Translations under genes and position numbers: made by a program | Source: Allacma fusca | Taxonomy: Eukaryota > Arthropoda > Collembola > Symphypleona > Sminthuridae | DNA: 64,000 nt | Direction of reading: 5' to 3' | NCBI GenBank assembly: GCA_947179485.1 | Contig: OX359249.1 | Location: forward strand, 37,868,250-37,932,249 | The notes under the pieces: generated by a model | Seen by the model: the letters and a program-made list of their open reading frames with translations, nothing else | The model's database searches: none | Told to the model about the DNA's origin: nothing | In this document: piece by piece, positions 49,256 to 60,497 of the stretch | Layout: each line of letters starts with the position of its first letter | How positions within the stretch are numbered: the stretch's first letter is position 1

Positions 49256-50757
49256 TTAATGCAATATTGTGGTCACGAGAAAAACTGCGGCAGGGGCTTT
49301 CACCAGCAATAACCAAATACTACTTTTCAATTGACTTCCAAGGTTGTGTTCATGTGATGCATGGTCGTGTTCATCTCCTTCTCGGGTAATAGAACCCGTG
49401 CTAATGGTTGGCTTTATCTTACCAGTTTGACAATCCTTAATCCATTTGAGGTAAAAGGTGACTCTGGTGTAGACTCCAGGTTTGTCTTTAACAGCACAGC
49501 CTTCTCCCCAAGAAACTATTCCAATTAAAATTCTTTTATTTTCCTCATTGCGAAGTACTAAAGGTCCTCCTGAGTCACCTTGACAAGCATCTTTGCCACC
49601 TTCAGCTTCAGCCGCACACAGCATGGAATCGACGATTTTATCCCCGTACAGTTTCTTGCAGTCTTCATTTTTCCGAAGTGGAACTTTAACACTAAGAAGT
49701 TCAAGGCTAATTTTCCCGTTACAATCCTCAATCATACAGCCCCAGCCGCTAACCTCACCCAGCTCATCTTCTGCAAAAGTAGAATACAATACAAATACAA
49801 TCCTTCACTTTTTTCACTTTTAATTTGGGGCTGAGTTCGCAAGTTGTATTGACACAGAAAAAAATATTATGTGTTCAAGGGGTTTCTGGACCAATGATGT
49901 CATAAAGCATTGCCTTACAAAGTTAAAAACAACAAATTCTCGTTTATTTGCATACAGTGTGAATTCAAACCTATAAATTAATAATTCTGGATATTTGTAA
50001 AAATCGACCTGTCCTACAAAATTTGACTTTCAGCTATAATTCACAATCAGTTGAGCTCGGAATCGGGACCAAGCCATCAGTTTCGTAGATCTTCATTCAA
50101 CCATTCAAGTACTTAATTTTAGGTAATTACTCATCAGGTTGGAGTTCAAGTGTAACAATTATTAAAGGAACTATCGACAGTTTCGAAGATTGCATTGATG
50201 ACTCATTACTGTATTGTATTAAAATAGTCAGAACATGTTATGAACCTTAATTATTCAATATTTTAATCTATCAGTCAGAACCTTTACTTACTTTCTGATT
50301 CGGGATGGAATTCGGGTTGAGGTAAATCAATAGGCTTTGTTGCATCATCCAGTCTAAAGGGAGGATCAATTTGGAGAAGAGAAATATCATGGATCTCGCT
50401 GCCTGGAACGTATCCCTCGTGTTGGTAGACATTTACGACGTGTCCATCTTGTTGGGTAGTTTCCTTTTGATCTAGTTTGTGTTTGCCGGACCATAACAGG
50501 AGTTTATGAGTTTCAAAAGATTTTTGATATGTACAGTGGGCCGCAGTTAGAGCAAAGTTTTTAGCAATTAGTACGGCTCCACAAATTGAATGTCCATCTG
50601 TTCTTAAGTCCTTTGAAAGCAATAGCAATTGGTAAGGGAGTGAATGAGGATTGACTACAGTGCCACCTATGATTCTCTTTGCCCCGTTTACCCCATGGAA
50701 AAATGTTCCTGTTGTTAGCAAGAATTGAGTGAGGTAAATAAATTCGGCGATATTCAT
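49256..50757 (-). CDS. Trypsin-like serine protease with C-terminal membrane anchor
   Basis: Two exons: 50757-50292 (ending GAA A|GTAAGT) and 49770-49256 (after TTTTGCAG), together 326 aa. A signal peptide (about 1-25) is followed directly by KR|IIGG, so the mature protease begins almost at once, with no long propeptide. The catalytic triad is present: LTAAHC, HDISLL and GDSGGP. Asp in KDACQGDSGGP predicts trypsin-like cleavage after Lys or Arg. After the catalytic domain comes a His/Asp-rich linker and a hydrophobic tail (about the last 22 residues, SSIWLLLV...). This fits a GPI anchor signal or a C-terminal membrane span, so the enzyme is probably held at the cell surface. No clip domain. 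A specific family member cannot be named. Confidence 0.9.
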
Positions 50758-51932
50758 AGTCTGGTTGTTGGTTATTTCTTATTCATTGAGCTTGATTGGC
50801 TGGTCTGTATGTCATTCTGTTTATTAACACGGATCTCTTAGGGGAGGTGGGGGCGGATTAAAAAAACGTTTTCTATTTCTGTACCTGCGCGGTGAGTGTT
50901 GGGAAATTCTACTGTGATTTATAAATATACAGATGGTTGTTCGGGACCGGGATCGTTTTTGTCGAGCACTAAATGGAAGGGATTTCATTATAACAAATAG
51001 TTTGATCTATTAGCTTTATTACAAAAACTTCATTAATTTTAAGTTTTTTTCTAAAAACAAAATTAAAACATTGCTCAACAGCAATGTTAATATAATTTTT
51101 TCGCTCCAGACCTGAATAATTCTATAAGCATGAGAAAAATTACTATCATTGTTAGTATAACCAACATGATGGTGTTGTTAATTTTGAAATATGGATATCA
51201 GCTATATGTTACTATAGTTACTATCGACAAGCTATTAACAATAACGTTACGGTTGCCGTTTTAACCATCACGCCTACTGAATACTGAATGAATATTGTTA
51301 AATGCGAACATAATAAGGATCGCATAAAACTATGTGCTTAAATGTTATCTTTTCAAGAAAACTCGGAATACTTGTTGCTACGAGAACCTTAAATTTAAAA
51401 AAAAAGTCAATTTAATTGTAAAATAATAGTTATTAATAATTTGTAAATACTATTTGTTTTTAATTTTTTAAAGCTGAAATAATGGAAGTTATTCACAACC
51501 AAGCAGTTCCCTCCCATTGTAGGTGGATTTGAATCAATTTTAATCAAAGAAATTTATTGAAAATACTTTCTTTCTCACTATAATAACCGCTACCACCACC
51601 AGACCCAGACTACAGCTAAGTGCATTCTTTAGTATTCCTTTTTCCATGTCAGATCGGGGTTTGTTTTGCTCCTCCATCTCCTAGAAGAACTTGTTAGCAT
51701 TGTCATTGTCTATCTCAGTGCTATCTGCTGTCAGTTTTTATTGAAACTGTCAACTTTTCAATAGGTTTCATTTTGATCTTAATAAATATGGAAACGCTGA
51801 CACGAGGTATCACGGAATCAAGTGTAGAATAACTAAATGGTCTACTAGGTACATCTTGAAATCGATTATGGTAATTTTTTGTCATGGAATAATGGAAAGA
51901 TAAGGGGTTGCTGTAGTAAATTGAGTACAATC
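50758..51932. other. Divergent intergenic region
   Basis: 1.2 kb between the leftward protease gene and the rightward acidic-protein gene. It should contain both promoters. AT-rich, with no element assigned. Confidence 0.4.
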
Positions 51933-53254
51933 ATGGAATTCAATAGTCCTGTGGCTCCAGAGATGGAATTATTATTCAGACGGGAAAGCTTACATAGTGG
52001 TGATGGAGACACGAGTTTAGACTATTCTAGTCCTGAAGTTGAAAATTCTAGAGACTCTTTTCCATTGAAAAATGTCGATCTTGAGCACAAAGGTAAAAGT
52101 CTGGAGGTAAATTCTTGTTCTTCCGAATCGATCCCCCCGAGTTGTCCCAGTGAGAGCAATACTGAAAGGCATCCTGAGGATTGTCATAATTTCCAGGACA
52201 ATACTCAACGGAAACATAAACGCAAAGATGATTGGGAATTAGAAGAAGACTTGAACACTCCTGGAACGAGTAACAACGGATGCGGAAACGTCCAGAAGAC
52301 GAGAGACTTATCTAGTAATTACGGGAAGGGACAAAATCCATGTGCTCATTCTTCAACATCCGGTTGGATGGAAGAGAATGATAGCACTTCTGATGAGAGT
52401 TTCAATAATGATTTGTTGGGATATAATTCGTCCGATGTTTCCGAGTCAGTGGATTTGAATGAGTTAAACAACATCCGTGATGACATTATTTCATCTAATG
52501 ATGAAGACGGTGAGGAGAAAACATATGAACAGGATCCAGCTGATAGCGAGGACGGTAAATTAGAGCTCCGTACATACATTCACACTATTTATCCCAATTC
52601 CGGGATTAAGTATCTATTAATAGAAAATAAATGATTATCGCAGAACAAGAGAGATGGGACCGTATCTCTCGAACTGTAGAGCGTATGAAATTATTGCTAA
52701 TGAAGTATCCGAAGTTCACAAGTCGAGTTGGAAATAATAAGAGTGAGTTTCAGACATTTTTCTTTGTACATTTGGTTTGTTTTGTCACCATTTTTTATTC
52801 CAGTTGTTACACTATCCAGGGGGCTCCACCATGCATAAGATTCAAGAGCAGATTTATTTGATTTATCCTCTTACAGTCAGTTCACACATACATTATATTA
52901 CGTAATGATTAGTGCTGGAATTGGAGAAACAAAACTGCTCAAGTATTGGATCCTGTGTAAAATTCAGTGGCATAAATTTAAATTCTATTTTTAATAGTCA
53001 TTACAGCGCTCCATGCCATGATGGACACCCTAGTCGACAGAAAGTCTCCAACCTCAGCTGACATCAAAATGGTAGAAGAGCAAATGGAAAATTTCAAATC
53101 AGTATTATTTGCGGGGATTGAAGAAGATCTAATAAAATGGAAATCCCAAAGACGAAGTTACAGATTCTATATTTTGAGATGCTTCACGTTGCTGGCCATC
53201 ATGGCGGCCATCGCCTCCGTTGCATTCAAGTACAGTAGTATGGAAGTTGAATGA
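51933..53254 (+). CDS. Unrecognised acidic protein with C-terminal membrane anchor
   Basis: Three exons: 51933-52554, 52644-52742 and 52998-53254, totalling 325 aa with all junctions in phase 1. The ATG at 51933 (MEFNSPVAPEME) has a good context (A at -3, G at +4). Residues 1-205 are Ser/Asp/Glu-rich and probably disordered, with a basic patch at about RKHKRKDDW. Exon 2 and the start of exon 3 (EQERWDRISRTVERMK and on) look helical. The protein ends in one hydrophobic span (FTLLAIMAAIASVAF) six residues before SSMEVE, the layout of a tail-anchored protein facing the cytosol. Exon 1 has a second possible donor 45 nt upstream (52509), also phase 1. No family is recognised. Confidence 0.75.
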
Positions 53255-53336
53255 GAAATGATGCTTTAACCTCTAATTTTCTCCTACGTTATTTATTTAG
53301 TAAGTTTTACGTCTCGTTTGCTTTCCGATTATGAAA

Positions 53337-53342
53337 AATAAA
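53337..53342 (+). terminator. Polyadenylation signal of the tail-anchored protein gene
   Basis: AATAAA about 83 bases after the stop codon at 53254. Confidence 0.65.
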
Positions 53343-56228
53343 GAATGGTTTCAAATGCAAAAGATACATTCATAATCAACTTTCTCAATGTCGACTAAAG
53401 TAGAAAACCCGACAATTGGCAGGGTCAATGAACGCACATTTAAATGGGGATAATTATTCCCTCATATAAACATTTCTACCGACTCTTCACATTCATACAA
53501 TACTTTTATTATTAGTTTTGCGCGTGCTGTCTTCAGCGTGTCATGCACAGGCTGGTGGAGCACCACTAATTACTTTTGTTTAAGTAAGTAATTTCCCCTT
53601 TCCCGAAGTTACCAGTAATGACTAAAAATCTCCGCTACTTAATACAATTTACCTTTCCACTCACAGATGATCCACTATGATCCTAGATCTGTCCCGGCTT
53701 GTTATTTTTCCCATTTGAAAGGTATGCCTGTTCCTGCAATTGAACCCAAATATTAATCAAAACGATTCCGAATAACTGTCTCAGATGACAATGATAACAC
53801 CCTCCGAATTCTGGAATTTACGAGTCCGATCTTCCGAAAAATGTCCATGTGTTCCCTCACGTTTGACACATAGCACCAAAAGTCCGTAATAATTATCGCC
53901 GTCAATTTCTTTTCGAAATAACATCAGACGATCAGACCTGTCTGTATCCCTTTTAATACATAAAAATTAATAATTCCATAAGCCAGAGTATGGCTGACAC
54001 AAGGTATAGTTATACACTCAACATGTCAAAACATTAAAGTAAACACTAGCAGGTCATCCACATAACAATCTTTAATTACGACAAGCTATTAAATATTCAG
54101 TCCATTTATTTGAGCCTGTACTAGGAATTTTATCTATACCCAGCCGTATTTTAATTTTTTAATTCCTCAAATAAATTCATTCAATAGAAATCAATTAAAG
54201 TCCGACCCAGAAGAGGTTAGGTCAATATGACAGGTCAATATTTCATCCCAAAGTCCCACCCATCCTTGCAAATGCCGATAGTTTTAATTTACATCAACTC
54301 AACTATTTACTACCATTCAAGCTGCCAAGATCAAAACCCAATGTGAAGCGAGTCGGAATTTAATAATAATAATTCATACTCGCCCAATGGGTCTTCCAGC
54401 GAAATATTTACTTTATAGTTAATGACTTTAAACACCGACCATATGAATAACAGTACTTCCCCATTGAATAGTTACTTTTAGTTATGAACAGTATAAGTAT
54501 ATCCATTATAAAAAAAATAATACATTAAATATAAAGAGCGAAGGAGTTCATCCCTGATACATAGTTGCATAATGGCATTGTTGGGGTGAGTATAAGTGAG
54601 GACTGAGGAATGAAGGTACTGCAAGCAAAGAGCAAGGAAGGTGAAGGTAGATATATACGAGAGGAATAATTTGCAAGTTTAACTCTTTAACTGTGTGTGT
54701 GTGTGTTCCTTGCTTGATGAGAGAAATAAGCTCCTCAAAACTCCTATGAAATACGTGTAAGAAGGAGAAGTTACTTCTGACATGGCTGGGGGATCAATTT
54801 AAAGGTACGTATGTACTGTATCTGTCTATAAGATAAAGCTGAAAGCACTCACTCTCAAAGGGCTGAATGAAAGCCTACTGGAAGTGAACTGAAAGCACTA
54901 AAAAGCAACCAAAGAGTAAGGACAGGAGCCAAGCACAAGCACATATAGACAGGCAGTGTAGTGTGTGTGTGTGTGTCTGTGTATATCCGTGTGAGTCAGT
55001 AAGGTAAGGTGTATACACAGCTCTGTCCTGCATATTTAGCCTGTATATGGGAATTCGATCTCTCTTTTTTTTCAGCAATATTTTAATGATAGTTGAATTT
55101 TGTGAATATCTTCCTGACACTATTAATTGAAGGAAATATTTTGAAAGAAGGAAAAACCTCGGGATGAGGACTGGCCTTTGAGTGTTGTGCTCAACATTGG
55201 AGGTTTATATTGGGTGTAATAATCATTAATATCTGTATGATATGTGCTAAAATACTAAAATCTGAAGAGTTACATGCATATGGCGGAAAGTAGTCGGAGG
55301 TATATACTTTATATGTAGTTCGTGTGAATGTGAACTGTGAGTACTGTGAGAGTGAAGCAAACGTGTAGTATTAAACAACTAATTTGAAATCCTTCCTCCA
55401 AAGGAAATAACCGTCTGTGTACCTAGTATATATACCTTATAAGATGTAAGTGTAGCATGAGGACTGACACTATTACTTACTTGTGCAGTAATTAACAGTA
55501 AATTTCGCAACCTGGCTTAATTGCCTGATAACGTATGCAGTAATGTGTAGTGATTGAACGTCGTCCGTTGTTTTGGAAGTTCGAATTTTGTAAGTGTCTG
55601 TGAATATTGAGCATGGATGTTTAGAGTATAAGTATCTATAGTTGGGTAATATTTTGAATTCGACATCAAAAGTTCTGTAATTATGTGTTCGTTTTGTTGT
55701 TAAGCTACCAAACGGGGTTGCTCCTGAAGGACTGGTGTTTGATGTATGGACTGATCATTCAGCGGATTGAAGCTTTATTAAGTGGGGAAGTACTTCAGTT
55801 CTTCGAGAAGAAATTGTTGTGAAGTTACGGGACAGAGAGTGAATTGTGACAGTTTTGAGGGAACTCTAATAATTGAGAGTATTATTTTTCAATCAGGAAG
55901 ACTATTAGAATCGTAGGTGCTCGTTGTATTCCCAGCTGGTATATGAACTTTAGAATTTTGGAATTGAAGAAGGATAATTTTTTTAGAGGAGTTTTTTTTT
56001 CTAGCTGAACTTTGGTTGCCAGTATAGTAAGACAGTAACAGTGTGACAGTGCCAGTATGTATTAAAGAGACACTTTATAGTAGGAATTAGAAGAATTTAA
56101 ATCAGCTAAGTAAACTTGTATTTTTGAAAGAACATCCACCAGACGGTGGTGGTAGGATTTGTCGGTAAATCAGAATAGGATTATATTGTACTCGACAAAT
56201 CTTGAAAGTTTGATACTTGTGTTAATAA
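53343..56228. other. Intergenic region upstream of the deubiquitinase
   Basis: 2.9 kb without a recognisable coding exon. It contains short GT repeats (about 54693-54705 and 54961-54976). The right part (about 55500-56200) is rich in G, T and A and may be 5' untranslated sequence and promoter of the deubiquitinase gene. An unseen upstream coding exon cannot be excluded. Confidence 0.35.
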
Positions 56229-56444
56229 ATATTCAAAGTGGGTCCTCAAGTTTCTACGTTCACACTCCCTCTCCGGGTAGAGTCCCCTTCTCCGGACACA
56301 TTAAATTCATTGAGCACTGGACCCTCGAAGGAGGACGAATTGGAGACAACTTCTGGAGAAAACTTGACCGGTTTGGGGGGAAAGCTAGGTTCTGATGAAT
56401 CAAGAGCTGTGGATGTCAAGTGTGACAAAGACACTGGATCTCCC

Positions 56445-58883
56445 ATGGGCACTGATGGTGAGACCTCTAGCTCAAATGTAGGATCATCTATTGACACGGG
56501 TGAATCTGCTGCAAGAGATTGTGAGGGATCTGCCAGGACTTCTGGTTTGTCCAAAACTGACTTGGCCATCATTAAGAATCAGAATCAACATGGAAATTTA
56601 CATACTTTGAAAGATCGAGTCGACGTTGGAATGAATAGCCACAGCAATGGGGAAACCACCTATGCAAGACTGGACGATCCGAAAGTTGTTTTGTATGACA
56701 GGAAGAAAGTGCAGATGGGTTGGAAAGCGAAAATGCCTATAGGCTGTGGTTTCGTAAATCTGGGAAATTCGTGTTATTTAAATGCCACTTTACAGACTTT
56801 ATTTCACACACCTGCCTTCATCAACTGGCTTTTAACCGATGAAGAACACCGTAGTAAGTGTCGCAACAACAACCAGTCTCTCCACCAATGTATCATATGT
56901 CCAATGGCTACTACTGCCTACGAAGCTTATTACCGAAACAATAATAGCCAGTCTATCAGGCCAATATTGATACACAATAAATTGAAACGTATGATAACAA
57001 TTTTTCATTTTATACACATTTCATATTCCAAGGGCTAGGAAGTAATTTTTTTTTAAATTCACCTTGACAGTTATTGGGAAAAATTTCACCAACGGGCGGC
57101 AAGAAGATGCCCATGAGTTCATGAGACTTTTACTAGAATCAATGGAAGACTCATACTTGACTGCTGCCAACGGTCACAAATTAGACAGTCGTTCCAAAGA
57201 AACTACTCCCTTGGCTCAAATTTTTGGTGGTTACTACCGGGACGAAGGTATTTAATATTTTTGGATCTATTTAGTTACATAATTTTAGACATAATTACAG
57301 TTATTTGAACCAAAATCATGTAAAAAACAAATGAAAAGCAGTATTATCATTATTATTGCAGTGACTTGCTTAAAATGCCAGTTTGTCTCCACAACATTCC
57401 ATCCTCAGGCGGAGCTACAGTTAGATATTAGGAATGTGAGCAGTATTGAAGATGGTATATCGCTACACTTCAAAAGGGAGCAGTTGGAAAACAATGACTA
57501 CCGATGTGAAAAGTGTGGAACTATGGAGCTTGCAACCAAGCAACATTTTTTAGAAACACCTCCGATTGTTCTTTGTGTACAACTTAAGCGGTTTCGTCAA
57601 CATGGAACTAAGATAACGAAACCTATTCATATTAATAAAACATTAAGTCTGAAGCGATTTATTCATCCATCGTCAAGAGAAAAACATCTAGTAAGAGAAA
57701 TTTGTTCAATAGCTTGCGTTTAACTTGTACTGTACATGAGCATGTCTCGTCTAATTTATTATTCGTTTTGGTAATGCTACTCGTATATTTTATTCATTTC
57801 AAAATGTTTTTTGTATAATGGAATATTCATCAGATGATGCAGTGATAACGGGAACTAAAAGGATTAATATATTTTCGGATGTTTTGCTTTCACAGGATGC
57901 TGCCTATCATTTAGTCGGTTTAATTTCCCACATTGGATCGTCTCAAAACTGTGGTCATTACACTGCGATTGCGGAAGCCCAAAATGGTATGTTCTACCAT
58001 TTTGATGATTCATGTGTCCGTCTTACGAATTTGAAGAGCACCCAAAATTCCGATGCGTATGTAATCATCTACGAGATGAGTCAAAATGCAGGTAATAATA
58101 AATAAAAATTCTTATATTAAATTGCTAATTTGTATCTCCTCGGACACTGGTGATAACTTCTGGTCGAAAGTATTAACCTGTTCTTTCTGGTTTGTGGCGT
58201 ATTACAGCTCCTGCGGTCTTAAATAACATAAGCTCATCTATTCTGGGTCCACCTGCTCCCGTTCCAAAGATTTTTTCTTCAAATTCCAGTTCCGACAAAA
58301 CATTTGTAATTCCCAGAGATAACCAAATTAATCAATCTGTCAGTCGGCATCTAGGTCCTTCCCCCACAAGATTTCCCTCGCCTGCATCTCCCGATAAAGG
58401 GGATGCGGAGAGACAATTTCCTCCCTTCTCGCCTTTTCCTACTTCCATAAATAATATGACCGTGGATGAAATTATTGACAAATGGTGCACACCAACCAAA
58501 TCCACAAATGTACAACAAGAAAGTTCTACCTCATGTACAACACGAGGTAAAGCAGTGGAATCAATACCTACTGAGTTTGTAAGATTTACTGTATGGAATT
58601 AATTGTTATTATATTTATTGCAAAATTTACAGCTGATGCTGATTCTACAAACAATGGTGACACCATTCCGTCTACCCCCGAAGAATCAGTGGTTACAAAT
58701 AATAATAAAAGAACTTCAGATCAAATAGAGGAAACAAGCGAATCGACAGAAGATGAAAACGTAAGATTTAAGTGTACCACCATACAAACAAAAAGGATTG
58801 TCGGAAATTTAACCCGAAATTGAATACTCTAATCCCCCACGCTCTCTGTATTCCAGGTGATCAAAAAACCTCGACTTGAGTAA
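56445..58883 (+). CDS. scny: Ubiquitin-specific protease, scrawny/USP36 family
   Basis: Exons: 56445-56988, 57071-57247, 57362-57690, 57896-58091, 58208-58546, 58633-58760, 58857-58883; 579 aa if translation starts at the ATG at 56445. The frame is open upstream to 56229 without an ATG, so a 5' exon is possible. A Ser/Asp-rich N-terminus precedes the USP domain (about 104-415): catalytic Cys in NLGNSCYLNATLQ, GRQEDAHEF, two CxxC zinc pairs (CLKC, CEKC), catalytic His in NCGHYTAIA and the FDDS Asp. The spacing and wording match Drosophila scny rather than other USPs. Relatives remove ubiquitin from histone H2B and nucleolar substrates and support stem-cell and ribosome maintenance. The tail is Ser/Pro-rich and ends IKKPRLE, a possible nuclear signal. 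It is much shorter than the fly protein; the long C-terminal part of USP36 is not seen. Confidence 0.92.
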
Positions 58884-60497
58884 ACTTCATCCCAAAATCT
58901 TCTTTTACTTATGCAAAGGTGCTACAGACATCATTTTGGTGAAGACCGGAATCTTGTACATACATCTCTTATACAGCAATGATTTGCTGTATATATCTAC
59001 ACACATATATTGTTATTTTATTTCTGTACACATTTTGTAGGAAAAAGTGACCCGATTATAGGATTTGATTAGTAATGATTTGATTCTCATGTACCTTTGA
59101 CTTGGACGTAATTTATTCATTTGCACTAGGCTAAAGATTATAAATGATCTTTTAGTTTGTCCAATTAAAATTACTGTGCGTGTATACAGCAATAATTTAA
59201 AGCCTCTACAGAGCCACTTGCAATCCCATCCAATTTGACTATCTTCAGGGAGAAGTGCATTCAAAAACTTTCCCGACATGTAAAACGATGCTGAAGAGTC
59301 ACTTGCATTTAGTGTATTGCTCCTATCTTTCGAGCTTATCACTTCCACAGGAACTTATACATACTACCAAAATGCTACTACCATCACTTTTAAAACTGCA
59401 CATATTTTAAAATTAATTTAATTTTACAGGCATACCATTGACATTAGAAGGAACTCCTGAGCATCGGAAAAATGGTAAAAAATGGAAAAATCCTCACAAG
59501 CATTTACTTCTTGGCATAGTTGCATTGTTACATACGTACAGTTGTGAGTAACGACATGATTGAAATTGCCTTCGTGGTCCATAATCCGTGCGGAAACTAT
59601 GCAAGTACTAAAAAGGAAGACCTTGCATTCCGCCAGATTTAAACGTAAGTACGTTTATGAACAGACATACAAAGGGAGCCCATTGAGTCTAGTCTGTGTG
59701 TTGTGTGAGTGAAGCTCTTCGTCTTCGTTGATGGTGCTGGTGCAGATGCAGAGCGGATGAGAGAAAAGCAAAAGGGGAGAATTCAGATGATGTGAAAAAA
59801 TTGTTTAGTGCTTATTTTCTCTTCCTCTCAAAAAATAACGTCTGAATATACGCTCAGTTGTAAAGCAACTTACCACCACCACCAAGGACACTTTATGGTA
59901 AGAAATCTTGTTTATTTACTTTAAGTTAACTTATTTATTATTCAGTAACCAGCAAAGTTTTTGACCACTATTTCTCATTGTTAGTTTTAAGAGGGTTGGT
60001 ATCAGAAAGTAAAGGTGAATGCTGAAAGAGTGTACAAAGTATACTTGGATTGTTTACTGATTGACTAAACTTTTTATAGCTGGTTGCTTTGATGTAAAAA
60101 TCGTATACCAATTAAAAATTAACACTTTCAGATTGTTTGGAATAAATGATTGGGCTTGGGAAAAGGCTTTTAGCTTCCAAAGTAGACGCTGGAGTCCAAT
60201 TCGAAATTAAAATTAGTTCGTTATTTAGTAGTTAATTTTGGTGAAGTTTTGTATTTTCCAATGAAGTAGGATTAAGGTCATAAGCTTAAGTTGGTGATGG
60301 TTGGAAATGGAAATAATGTGTTAGTAATTTTTTTTAAAATTCTGTGTTGCAGGATTATGATTGCTCTAGCTGCTCGATTTGTGATTGGAACCTTGTAGGG
60401 AATTTTTGTTCTCGTATTCGAGGCTTTATACGAAAGCTTTAATTTTATCAAGACCGTAATATAACTTGAGGTTGTGCTAAGTCGGTTTCAAGAAAAA
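58884..60497. other. Interval between scny and PARN
   Basis: 1.6 kb. It should hold the 3' end of scny and the promoter and leader of PARN. No canonical AATAAA was found just after the scny stop. A possible extra exon lies at 59430-59551 (separate entry). Confidence 0.4.
59430..59551 (+). other. Possible unassigned terminal exon
   Basis: After a plausible acceptor (TTAATTTTACAG), 40 codons are open in entry phase 1, reading GIPLTLEGTPEHRKNGKKWK and ending in TAA. The entry phase would match the donors of scny exons ending at 58091 or 58546, so it could be an alternative last exon of that gene. Function unknown; chance is possible. Confidence 0.2.

Noticed and set aside
56238..56444. Translation start at 56238
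   Set aside because: The codon there is GTG, not used for normal initiation in animals; the first in-frame ATG is at 56445 unless an upstream exon exists.
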